Positions 54,449 through 63,684 of a stretch of DNA of 64,000 nucleotides are shown here, one piece after another. Source of the stretch: Sugiyamaella lignohabitans (lineage: Eukaryota > Ascomycota > Dipodascomycetes > Dipodascales > Trichomonascaceae); assembly GCF_001640025.1 (NCBI RefSeq), contig NC_031673.1:1364001-1428000 (forward strand). The letters run 5' to 3'. The notes under the pieces are model-generated. The model did not search any database. It was not told the origin of the DNA and saw only the letters and a program-made list of their open reading frames with translations. The position numbers were made by a program, and so were the translations under genes. The first letter of the stretch is position 1; every line of letters begins with the position of its first letter.

Positions 54449-56441
54449 AGATCCGTTCCGATCCACGTTCACGGCTGACGATAATTAGGTCCGCCGTCAG
54501 GGACTTATTGAGTTGTCAGTTGGGTGCTTCTATCATATTTTTCGGGAGGCGAGTATCAACCTGATATATTTATATATATATTTTCCATGAATTGAGGTTT
54601 CTGATCGTAAATGAGATTGAATCTTGTGATATGAGATGACGGAATCTGTGACGAGAAAATTGTTGAGGCCCGTCTGACGCACATATGTCGTCGGTGGAGA
54701 ATAGGCGAAGTCCGTCTCATGCAAACAAAAAAATTAGCTTGTGGGAAAAATAAAATATAACCGAGCGATATATGAAGATTGTGGAGATATGGTTGAATGG
54801 TTGTAGCTAAAATACCCAAGAAAAATCTCCTGGAATGGATTTTTGGTGGACCGCAAGTCAGCAAAATAACTCTCTCGTTAACCAGTTAGCTATTTCAACT
54901 TTGATGTTTATTCTTTGGCCGGTTTATGGGGCCCGACTAAGAATGCATCTCCATGAGTAATGCATGGTCCAGCATTTTTCTTTCGGGTCAGGCACCCGAA
55001 AGGTTAATATAGTTTGCTTTTCGGAACTGGTTAGCTCAATGCGAGTTGTAGTAAGCTCGCCCACCCTCAAAAAACAAATTGGTTCCATCGCCTAACTCTA
55101 TGTTTGATAGCATGTCTGAAATTATTCAGAGGTGCTGGTATACCACTCGGATTTAGTAGTTCTTGTTGGCATATTTTGTTCAACTAGGGCCGACAGTTGA
55201 CAAGATAGATTGGTATTGGAATTATAATCTTCGCAGCTATACGTAGTCCCTTACCACGACTAAGGATAGTATCGCATATATCAAATCAACCATCACCATA
55301 GATTATCAAATAACATTCATACGGCATAGAAGAAGTCTATCTACAAGTTCATCTCATGAACAAATATTGAGCATCATACCCCTTTTGGAACTTATAAAAG
55401 CAACAATATGCCAGGTTAACCGGTTAGCTAATTCAATAGCTTTTCATCATTCCCTGTTAATTGAACATATGACCTCGATGTTAATATAAAGATCATCAGA
55501 GTTGTCTCACTATATCGTCTTTTCTTTTTAGTGCAAAGTCTCACTGCACTCTTATCTAGCAGCATGCTGATCTGAATATGCAACTACTCATCGATAGGTT
55601 CGAGAGCCTACTTCTCCAGAGGGCAGCCTCATCCCATATATATATCAAAACTCTCAGTAAAATTGGGTATTATGATATTTTGAGAGGTTCTTTGGTGCCA
55701 TTCCAGTGAACTGGTGGTAGGTACTGGTTGTGCACTCTCGCGAGCATATGCGAAAGGTGTTAGAACTCTGATCTGAATATTTCGAGCGGTCTGAGCACTT
55801 TCTCATGACCTCTCTCCTACTGTCATCGAGAGAATAGGGGTAGCTCCCGCAAAGCGGTTCTATTCACGGAGTGTTGTTAAGAGTAGGTAAAATAATAAAT
55901 TAATTTATTAGAGAAGTACAACAAGTAGTAAAAACACAAAAGTGGGTCAGTTCATCCCAGTTCCCAGTTCCTCTGTCATATTCAGTTTAGTGAGTCCGAT
56001 TTCCGTGGTTCCCAGTTCTCAAAGGTGGTTGGTTGGTACCGTTTCTAATAGAGTGTGCATGGCTCGGGGTGCCAACGCACTGGTCAGGCTCCTAGTATCA
56101 GCTACTTCCAAGAGTCTTTCGGAATCAGACACTCAGCGAAGCAAGATCGCGAGACACGTCTGTCAAAAAGAAACCCGCAAGCAGTCGATGATCGAAAAAG
56201 CCATTCCTATTGGGTGTCTGCCAAGGAGGTGCCAGCACAATAGGAATACCATAAAGTGAAACGGTGAAGTCGAAGTGGAGGAGTGGCAGCCGCTGGGCGC
56301 CTGGTCCAAGTGGTTTCAAATGAAGATGACCAACCATAATTGAGTAGAATGGGGGGAACATAATTAGGAATCCAGATAATAGTACCATGATGTAGGAGTG
56401 ATGACATGAGGGAGTCCAGGTGTGATAGGAATGACCGTTGA

Positions 56442-57620
56442 TTAAAGAAGAAATCGAAGTTCGTCATTGTAGGTGTGATATTGTCTTCTGGCGTTATTGC
56501 CAAGAGCTCTTCTTCTCTCTCTCTTTCTAGTTGGGGTGGTGTCGTATCTCAACCAATCATAAACCTTGATAGTAAGTTTATCGTGATAAAGGGCAGCACC
56601 AATACGATAGTTAACCGATTTGATTGCAGACAGAAACTTCAGATCTTCAATGACTTCGTGATAGAGTCTGTTTTCAAATTCTTTGTCATCAGTAGTGGGG
56701 AAAGTGTCGCAAAGTTGGTTTCCAAGGTGGTTGAATCCTTCAAGCCATCTGACCATGTTGTTGCCGATGTGAACGTTACACTTGTACTCATGTTGAGTCT
56801 CGTCCTTCTTCGTGTACTCAATGGCAAAAAACTCGCCGCCAACTCGGTAGAGTCCGACATATGCGGCAAGGTGGGTGGTTCGGTAGCACCACTTGTCTCT
56901 CAGATGCTTGCCAAACTTTCTCGCATAATTGTTTAGTGCGAAAGCCCTGTCGGCAGTGAGAGGATGGAGGAGGAATTGGTGATCACGAGAGATGAATAGT
57001 CCAGTCGTGTCCAGTCCGTCAGTTCGCATCCAGGTGTTACATGCCTCTATGAAGTCTTGGTCCGATACTCCAAACATCTTTCTAAGGAAAGTGAAGTCTG
57101 TTTTGTTGAAGGCTTCAAAAGTGTTGTTGTTGATGTTATCGATAGACAATTTCTTAAAGTAGTCAAGAGAGTGAGTCATCGAAGTACCGAAAGATTTATG
57201 ATGAGAGTTCCATCGGAGTTTGTACTTGAGTTTGGAATAAAAAGTCTTTTGTTGTTCAATGGTGGCTCTTACACCTTCTGAAAGGGATTTCAATTTGGAG
57301 ATCCAGGCGTCGCTGAATTTTAACTGGGATTCGTGCTTGGGAGCCAATTCCATGGCATTACGAGTGGAGATGTTCTCAGGCACATTGGACGAGGAAGTAG
57401 TAGTAGTAGTAGTACTGGAAGAAGTAGAAGTGGAAGAAGTACTAGACTTCTTGAAACAATTGAAAAAATTTCTCAAGCCCTTAAAATGAGAGCGAGAACC
57501 ATGGTTGACCTCCTGAGAGTCATCAGGGATAATAATTTCTTTCTCCGACTCAAAAGACATTTGAATGCCAATAACCATTTCAATGACCTTTGTTCTGATA
57601 AAGGTAAAGTGGAAGAACAT
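56442..57620 (-). CDS. Orphan protein of 392 residues
   Basis: I do not recognise this protein. It has a basic N-terminal segment, a Ser/Thr tract (about 60-80) and a globular-looking body (about 95-370) with WNSHHKSFGTSMTHSLDYFK, LLHPLTADRAFALNNYARKF and GLYRVGGEFFAIEYTKK, ending in an Arg-rich tail (TPTRKRERRR). No transmembrane segment is evident. Three in-frame ATGs (57620, 57578, 57560) are possible starts; the third gives MSFESEKEIIIPDD, the most ordinary N-terminus. The length of the open frame and the compositional coherence support a real gene. It lies alone between gene-free stretches and has no GC arm at its 3' end. Confidence 0.72.
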   Translation of the reverse strand: MFFHFTFIRTKVIEMVIGIQMSFESEKEIIIPDDSQEVNHGSRSHFKGLRNFFNCFKKSSTSSTSTSSSTTTTTTSSSNVPENISTRNAMELAPKHESQLKFSDAWISKLKSLSEGVRATIEQQKTFYSKLKYKLRWNSHHKSFGTSMTHSLDYFKKLSIDNINNNTFEAFNKTDFTFLRKMFGVSDQDFIEACNTWMRTDGLDTTGLFISRDHQFLLHPLTADRAFALNNYARKFGKHLRDKWCYRTTHLAAYVGLYRVGGEFFAIEYTKKDETQHEYKCNVHIGNNMVRWLEGFNHLGNQLCDTFPTTDDKEFENRLYHEVIEDLKFLSAIKSVNYRIGAALYHDKLTIKVYDWLRYDTTPTRKRERRRALGNNARRQYHTYNDELRFLL

Positions 57621-58115
57621 TGTTTCTGATTACAACGATAAACCAGTAACTGATGATGGTGGAGTTTAGCAACACAACACAAGTGAGGTTGATATAAAAT
57701 GACACTTCAAGCACAAAATCAAGCTTTAAAATAAAAGCTAATTGAACAAAACAACAGTCAATCAGCTAGAACCTCTAAATAGTAGTCAGAGGTTATAAAA
57801 AAATTCAAACGGTCAAAAACTCGCAATTCAATCTCAATTGGAAAAAAAATCTGGTGCAGTAAAGATAAAGAGGAAGAAAAGATCTTTTGGAGCGGGATGC
57901 ACCCCTTATATAGACCTCCCACTCACAGACCAAAAACTCACAGCCCCCATAATCTTGACGCTCCTCGTCACGCGGACTTCTCCATAACTTCACAACCTTT
58001 CTCAGTACCAGCCGCATGCCCAACTTCGGCCGTAAACAAACCCTGCATTATCTCGCATATGCAGGGTGCATGCAGGGGGTGATAAGGGATGTGACACTAG
58101 TAGAGGTTGGGCCCG

Positions 58116-58168
58116 GCCTCTGGTGGCTGGGGGCCGGCCCAGACTCCGTTGATCCTGCTTCGCAGGAG
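58116..58168 (+). repeat. Diverged GC B arm
   Basis: Outer end GCCTCTGGTGGCTGGGGG and a mutated stem; the terminal hairpin ATCCTGC-TTC-GCAGGAG is mostly intact. Confidence 0.85.
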
Positions 58169-58407
58169 ATATCCTGTGTTGGTCACCGGGGTTTCTTCGA
58201 CAGGTTCTCCGCGGAGACAAATTCAGGAAGTATCGCTGACGGATTTCATAAGACTTAATTATAACTGCATGTATTATAGAAGCTCAGGCTCCGAGAAGCA
58301 AAATACATTTGAGAAGGGCTACGAATGTTGATGCAGTTGCTACCGAGAGTTGATACTAAAATTAGCGAATAAGAGTACCCAATCCCTTAGTGAGATAACG
58401 AGTAAAT

Positions 58408-58461
58408 CTCCTGCGAAGCAGGAGCAACGGGGTCTGGGGCGGAGCCCCAGCCGCCGGAGGC
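58408..58461 (-). repeat. Solo GC B arm
   Basis: Full B arm in gene-free sequence. Confidence 0.92.
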
Positions 58462-59453
58462 AATTAGGGTACCTGAAAGTTTGGCATCCAGCACATAAAT
58501 GAAGGGTCGCTAAAAAGTCACCACACTATTTCAAACCGTTTCTTAACCAATGAGGGCCATTTGGCAATGGAACCGTCAGCAAGAAGAAGCAAAATTTTCA
58601 CAGGTACCATTGACGCCAGAGAGTCCGTTATCCACAGCAGGAACTCGTCTTAGAGTCACAGGGACTGTTGAGCCAGCACCTGGCCATGCACAAGAGAATT
58701 GGGCCCACAGTGGCTCTGTCTCGCCACCGACACTTAACGAATTTGAGGTATGTTATCTCATCAGATTTTTTTTCTAGCTCATAGACATTCTAAATACAAG
58801 TTAGACTCTCAATCTTATGACGAGTCATCAAGAAAAGTGTTATAGAAAAAAAAAGGATAGACAGTATTTTGACCACAGGCTACCGGCCAGATCACAACAA
58901 TATTAAGTTTCAACGAACGTAAGTGATCAGAATAATGACCGGCCATTCAGTCTCCCGGCCAATTATTAGTCAGTACAAAATTTATATATATATTAGATCA
59001 ATTCGTCATCGTCATTCCCATTCACGACCCAGACGATTCACCGTAGTAGGTCTGGTTCACTTGAACTGGATTCCGTTGGTGATAAATCCTACCAACAGCG
59101 ACTGGGACCACACAAAACGCCCATTATCATGCTTTTACTGGACATTCAATAAAATCCCAACCCGTTTACTGGCAATTACACGCAACAGCCGACAGCCTGA
59201 GTCAGGGACCAGGACTCTAGCGCTGCAGCGGTTCCCCTGGCATTACCCATTTGGGAAGTCACTGTCTCCTGAAGATCCACGAAACATACGAACTACAACA
59301 GACTTTATTTTTGCATTTCGAACACAAGAGTTTCGAAAAAAACTCGGCAACTGACACCCGAAACACACACGAACACACACATCTCATGCATTTTTCCCCT
59401 TCAACCCCCTCCTATATCTCCCCCGTCCCCCCCCTGCACCGGGATAGGGGTCT

Positions 59454-59593
59454 GCCTCCGGCGGCTTGGGCTCCGCCCCAGACCCTGGTTGCTCCTCTCG
59501 CTCCGCTCGAGTCGTTTCCCCCAACCATCCCAGAAAATCTCCTGCGAAGCAGGAGCAACCAGGGTCTGGGGCGGAGCCCCAGCCGCCGGAGGC
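59454..59593. repeat. Composite GC element, A arm + core + inverted B arm
   Basis: A arm 59454-59514 (+), 24-bp core lacking a clear ACGGTCCCAGC, B arm 59539-59593 (-). Confidence 0.93.
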
Positions 59594-59719
59594 AGACCCC
59601 CTCCCCTGACATACGGCTGGCCAATCCACCAAAGAACCAGTACAAACACCGAAAACGACCCCATTTCACCCCGAAAAAATTCCCATCTCACCACCCGTCC
59701 ATATCAGCTCCCCCCAGAA

Positions 59720-59772
59720 GCTCGCGAAGCCAGCACAACGGGGTCTGGGGCAGCTCCCCAGCCGCCGGAGAC
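59720..59772 (-). repeat. Diverged GC C2 arm
   Basis: GCTCGC-GAA-GCCAGC has a mispaired stem, and the outer end reads GCCGGAGAC. It appears to be an ageing copy. Confidence 0.87.
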
Positions 59773-59990
59773 AGCCCCGCCAACCCCACACAGCCCAGCC
59801 GTGCGGGTCGTAATTGTCAGAATGAGTGGCGTAGATGTGGGACTGAAAAATTCCAAGCCCAATAGGAAGAGACCGAAGCCGGCAGAACCCTGGACCCAGC
59901 AAAACGCAATTGGGAGCACTTTCATTTTTCAGTTGTTGATTTCTGTCAATTGAACATTTCACACACACAAAAATATCCAATTCCCCAAAA

Positions 59991-60656
59991 ATGGCTGCTG
60001 AAGAACCTAAGATCCAAGAAATCACTGACGACGTTGAAGAGCACGTCCACGATCATGCTCACGATCACGACCATGATCACGACCACGACCACGATCACGA
60101 CCACGAAGTTGCTGACGGTGCTGGTGTCACTGTTGTGTCCCGTGGTGAGAAGAAGGCTAGAAAGCTGATTCTCAAGCTCGGTTTGCAAAAGATCGAGGGT
60201 GTTAACCGTGTTGTCTTGAAGAGAACTCGTAATGCCGTTTTCATCATTGAGAACCCCGAGGTTTACAAGAACCCCTCTTCTGGTACCTACATTGTTTTCG
60301 GTGAGGCTAAGGTTGATAACCAAGCCACCAACATTGCTTCTCAAATCGCTCAATTGGCTGCTCAAGGTGGTGCTGCCGGTGCTCCTGCCGGTGCCGAGGC
60401 TGCTTCTGGTCCTGCTTCTAAGGACCCAGCCTCGATCCAAGCCGATTTGGCCGCTGCCGTTAAAGACGTTTCTTTGAACGAGAAGGCCGCCGCCGAGCCC
60501 GAGGTCGCTGACGAGGATGTCGATGCTTCTGGACTCAACGAGGACGATATCCGCATTGTCCAAGAACAAGCCAACACCTCCAGAGCCAAGGCTGTTGCCG
60601 GTCTCCGTGCTAACAAGGGCGACATCGTCAACACCATCATGGAGCTCACTACCTAA
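59991..60656 (+). CDS. EGD2: Nascent polypeptide-associated complex subunit alpha (NACalpha)
   Basis: 221 residues. The NAC domain (about 50-115: SRGEKKARKLILKLGL, RTRNAVFIIENPEVYK, YIVFGEAKV) and a C-terminal UBA domain (about 178-220: LNEDDIRIVQEQANTSRAKA) identify NACalpha, which with NACbeta binds emerging chains at the ribosome exit. The N-terminus is unusual: a nearly perfect His-Asp repeat at about residues 19-38. An Ala/Gly/Pro-rich linker joins the domains. Codon bias is strong, as expected for an abundant protein. A sense GC arm begins 42 bp after the stop. Confidence 0.97.
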   Translation: MAAEEPKIQEITDDVEEHVHDHAHDHDHDHDHDHDHDHEVADGAGVTVVSRGEKKARKLILKLGLQKIEGVNRVVLKRTRNAVFIIENPEVYKNPSSGTYIVFGEAKVDNQATNIASQIAQLAAQGGAAGAPAGAEAASGPASKDPASIQADLAAAVKDVSLNEKAAAEPEVADEDVDASGLNEDDIRIVQEQANTSRAKAVAGLRANKGDIVNTIMELTT

Positions 60657-60698
60657 ATATAACCCCCCTGTGTTCTCCTACTTTTTCTTCTCTTGACT

Positions 60699-60758
60699 GC
60701 CTCCGGCGGCTGGGGCGTTGCCCCAGACCCCATTGCTCCTCTCGCTTCGCTCGAGTCG
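60699..60758 (+). repeat. GC A arm after EGD2
   Basis: Full A arm with hairpin loop GTT, sense to EGD2. Confidence 0.93.
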
Positions 60759-60781
60759 GGTTCTTTTGGGGGTCGTGAGAT

Positions 60782-60922
60782 GCCTCCGGCGGCTGGGGCT
60801 TCGCCCCAGACCCCACTGCTCCTCTCGCTTCGCTCGAGTCGAAAAAAACCTCCACGGTCGCTGCCATCTCCTGCGAAGCAGGAGCAACCAGGGTCTGGGG
60901 CGGAGCCCCAGCCGCCGGAGGC
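60782..60922. repeat. Composite GC element between EGD2 and UBC13
   Basis: A arm 60782-60841 (+), core with CCACGGTC, B arm 60868-60922 (-). Its outer ends face the two convergent genes. Confidence 0.93.
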
Positions 60923-61009
60923 AGTCCGACCCCCCAGAAAGGTCTACGGGAGCTAAATTTCAGTACAGAAAGGATATAAAACGAAAGATGACCGCGGGCT
61001 GGATGCAGT

Positions 61010-62050
61010 TTATTCTTTGATGGCCGCGTATTTGAGAGTCCATTCTTTGGCAGTGGCTATCGCTTTGGGCTCGTCCTCTTTCCAGTTTTGAGCTACGTCG
61101 TTGGCCAGTGGGTCGTCGGGGTTGGGTGCTCCGAGGAGCGCTTGGATGGACAGCAGGATCGTGCGGATCTGAAGTGCGGGCGACCAGTTCGCTGGCAGTT
61201 TGTTAGTACTCCTATCAAACTCGAGATCACCTTTCTGGAATTAAAATTCTCTTCTCGAGCTCTTCTCAACCGCAATGGCGATGTTTCAGTACCACTAACA
61301 ATTCTAAAAGAGGCTCCTTTAGAGCTGGCGAGTGTGATTTCTGGACTTACACTTCAAAACATCCAAACAGATACGGCCCAAACGGTCGATATTGGGGTGG
61401 TAAATCTTGGTCAGGAACCGGATCTTAGGAGCCTCCACTACAAACAGTTAGTAACAAGCACATAAAAATGCCACAAATGCCACAAATGCCACACAATTCA
61501 CACCCCAACTCTGAGGACAAATATTTTCACGGCCATCCCCCGAACCGCTTGCGAAGCAAGCACAACGGGGTCTGGGGCAGCGCCCCAGCCGCCGGAGGCA
61601 CACCCCCCCACCCCCAAAAATACGTACTGGGATAATCTTCAGGAAGAAACAGTTCCAGATTGAACCGGCCCCCTTCGTAAGGGCTCTGACTGGGTCCGTC
61701 GACGGTCACGTCGAAATATCTCAGGTTGTCCTCATGGGGCTTGGCTGAAATGCCCGCTACCGGGTCGGTCATGAGCCTCTCGGTCTCCTGGAAGGGGTTA
61801 GAATTGTACGGTAAAGGGGACGGTGCCTCACCGTCGGCTGGGGCTCCGCCCCAGACCCCGTTGCTCTTGCTTCGCAGGAGTTTGCATGGGGGTTTGAGTT
61901 TGATTTGGGGTTATTGACGGAGAGTGGTGATTTAGAAGTCAAATCCGAGTCTTTTTCAGAAAGGAATGGACAGTTTCAAGTCAGAAAAGAGATGGGCTCC
62001 GTGAGCAAGTCACTTACTTTGATGATTCTCTTAGGTAATGCAGCAGACAT
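61010..62050 (-). CDS. UBC13: Ubiquitin-conjugating enzyme Ubc13, four exons
   Basis: Exons 62050-62018, 61787-61628, 61437-61351 and 61191-61010 splice in frame to 153 residues. The HPN motif (residues 78-80) and catalytic Cys88 in [11 protein letters not shown] define the E2 fold, and [20 protein letters not shown] matches Ubc13. With an Mms2/Uev partner it builds K63-linked ubiquitin chains, for example on PCNA in post-replication repair. Donors are GTAAGT, GTACGT and GTAAGT; branch points are CTAAC (intron 1), TACTAAC and TACTAAC. Introns 1 and 2 each contain a GC arm. The gene is divergent from the small membrane-protein gene at 62711. Confidence 0.97.
61547..61599 (-). repeat. GC E arm inside UBC13 intron 2
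   Basis: Hairpin GCTTGC-GAA-GCAAGC within the intron 61627-61438, sense to UBC13. A 9-bp tandem repeat (ATGCCACAA x about 3) lies beside it at 61468-61494. Confidence 0.92.
61825..61880 (+). repeat. Diverged GC B arm inside UBC13 intron 1
   Basis: Outer end GCCTCACCGTCGGCTGGGG, inner hairpin CTCTTGC-TTC-GCAGGAG with one mispair; antisense to UBC13. Confidence 0.87.
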
Positions 62051-62710
62051 GGTGCGATGATTCTGTGTTCAAGAAAAAGTACGGGCTCGGCAATTGGTTT
62101 CGGTTTTTATAGTGTGCCAGGAAACAGAATACAGACAATGCTTCACTCGGTTGTTGCAATGACTTTATTTTTCAACCACTGCTGGAGATGTATACTGATT
62201 GACAAACCCAACCTGATCTCCAGTTCTACAAATACCGATACGATAAGCCACTTTCCCGTGATGCATCCATCCTAGTCCCAACACCCACGCATGCGCTTAT
62301 CCGCCCTAGACGAGATCCAGGGGGTGGTGCCTCCGGCGGCTGGGGCTCTGCCCCAGACCCCGTGGCTCCTCTCGCTGCGCTCGAGTCGTTACGTCCACGG
62401 TCCCAGCCCGGCCATCTCCTGCGAAGCAGGAGCAACCAGGGTCTGGGGCGGAGCCCCAGCCGCCGGAGGCAGCACCGGCACCCCGAGTGTGTAGTGACCG
62501 TTATGTGCATACCAGGTATAGTGAGTAAGAGATAAGGAGATCAGGCATGAATATTTTCTTGGTTTGGATCTTCAGAAAGAGCTCCTGCTACCCCTGAGTT
62601 TCTGTGAACTCAATTCTGAACTGAAAATTAGTTTTCGTGGTTTTTTTTGCTAGGATATTTTCTTGGCTGCTTTGTTTTTTTGGTGATCTGAAGAGACGAA
62701 AAAAAGAAGA
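62051..62710. other. Divergent promoter region of UBC13 and the 62711 gene
   Basis: 660 bp of mostly AT-rich sequence containing one composite GC element (62329-62470). No gene seen. Confidence 0.65.
62329..62470. repeat. Composite GC element, A arm + core + inverted B arm
   Basis: A arm 62329-62388 (+), core TTACGTCC with ACGGTCCCAGC (62397-62407), B arm 62416-62470 (-). This is among the best-preserved composites. Confidence 0.94.
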
Positions 62711-63016
62711 ATGCCTGCCGACCCGTCTGCCACGGGACGAGCCATCGCCATTCTCATGGGCTGTATTCTGGGAGGAGTTGGTTCTCTGTATATGTTCTCG
62801 GACTACCAATTGATCCAGCGGCTGGACGACCCGAACGAGGTCGATGCGAATGGAAAACCCATAGAACGCAAGTTCAATGTCCGATTTCGACCTATCCAGC
62901 CTCTCAAACTTAAACCAGAGGCCGAAGCCCGCCTTGCTCAGCTCCGCGAACGGTCTACTCTTGCCAGCGAAGATACGAAACAAGACAAGTCCACTACCAG
63001 CTCTAAGAATGAGTAA
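62711..63016 (+). CDS. Small single-pass membrane protein
   Basis: 101 residues. One hydrophobic segment (about 10-29, AIAILMGCILGGVGSLYMF) follows a short N-terminus, then a charged tail rich in Lys/Glu/Arg. The layout suits a small organelle-membrane protein, for example a mitochondrial assembly factor, but I do not recognise a family. The start is the first ATG in a clean context. A GC arm begins 27 bp after the stop. Confidence 0.72.
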   Translation: MPADPSATGRAIAILMGCILGGVGSLYMFSDYQLIQRLDDPNEVDANGKPIERKFNVRFRPIQPLKLKPEAEARLAQLRERSTLASEDTKQDKSTTSSKNE

Positions 63017-63043
63017 TCTGGGTTGATTTTCTGGTGGCAGATT

Positions 63044-63096
63044 GCCTCCGGCGGCTGGGGCGCTGCCCCAGACCCCGTTGTGCTCGCTTCGCGAGC
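63044..63096 (+). repeat. GC C2 arm after the 62711 gene
   Basis: Hairpin GCTCGC-TTC-GCGAGC, central loop GCT; sense to the gene, 27 bp after its stop. Confidence 0.92.
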
Positions 63097-63500
63097 TTTA
63101 GAGGCCAGAGGAGCTGGAATATTCTGTTGCTGGTCCAACAGAATATTCTGAAAGAATTCAGAGGAGTCAGATGACATAAAAACAGTGTTTAAAAGGTGTT
63201 TGTGCGATTATTTTGTAGTTCTAGTCACTGGAGAACTGCAACTCACCGACTGCATCTATCACAATCACCAACATCCAAATCACAATATAATTTCGCATTT
63301 GTATATAAATTCAATTTTCTTGAAGAACTAGAAAAGAACTAAAAAAAATGAAGAAACTACAACACCTTCTGTTCACGCCTGGTCTCCCACGGCATTACTG
63401 ATCAAGGCTCTCCGAGGCTTAAATATGATTGATCGGACGGGAAATCTTGTTTTACTCGAGATGTGGTCGTAGCTGCCATTCTCCCCTCCAAGAACCATTT

Positions 63501-63684
63501 GCCTCCGGCGGCTGGGGCTCCGCCCCAGACCCCGTTGCTCGTGCTTCGCAGGAGATAGCTGGGACCGCGGATGTAACGACTCGAGCGGAGCGAGAGGAGC
63601 CACGGGGTCTGGGGCGGAGCCCCAGCCGCCGGAGGCAGAACCCCAGAAACCGTCCACGGGGGCAGAGCCCCAGTCGCCGGAGGC
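63501..63684. repeat. Composite GC element plus a partial arm
   Basis: B arm 63501-63554 (+), core with GCTGGGACCG (63558-63567), A arm 63577-63636 (-), then an outer-half fragment of another arm at 63660-63684 (-). Confidence 0.93.

Larger units (their letters stand above)
53552..56441. other. 2.9-kb gene-free stretch upstream of phosphatase copy 2
   Basis: AT-rich, with no GC arm. It contains the shared motif (53883-53909) and three CACGTG sites (53968-53973, 54421-54426, 54443-54448). Open frames on both strands (54533-54864, 55942-56259) are short and lack known domains. Confidence 0.55.
57621..59990. other. 2.4-kb intergenic stretch upstream of EGD2
   Basis: Contains GC arms at 58116-58168, 58408-58461, 59454-59593 and 59720-59772. 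An ATG-initiated frame at 58550-58777 has GTATGT within it and a strong donor-like GTAAGTGATC at 58919-58928, so a spliced transcript is possible but not demonstrable. The last 400 bp presumably include the EGD2 promoter. Confidence 0.5.

Noticed and set aside
55590..55620. tRNA-like T-arm (GGTTCGAGAGCC)
   Set aside because: No matching acceptor, D or anticodon stems around it. A scan for other B-box-like sequences on both strands gave nothing better.
1223..63684. CRISPR-like array
   Set aside because: Repeats are dispersed over the window, inverted in pairs and irregularly spaced, in a eukaryote.
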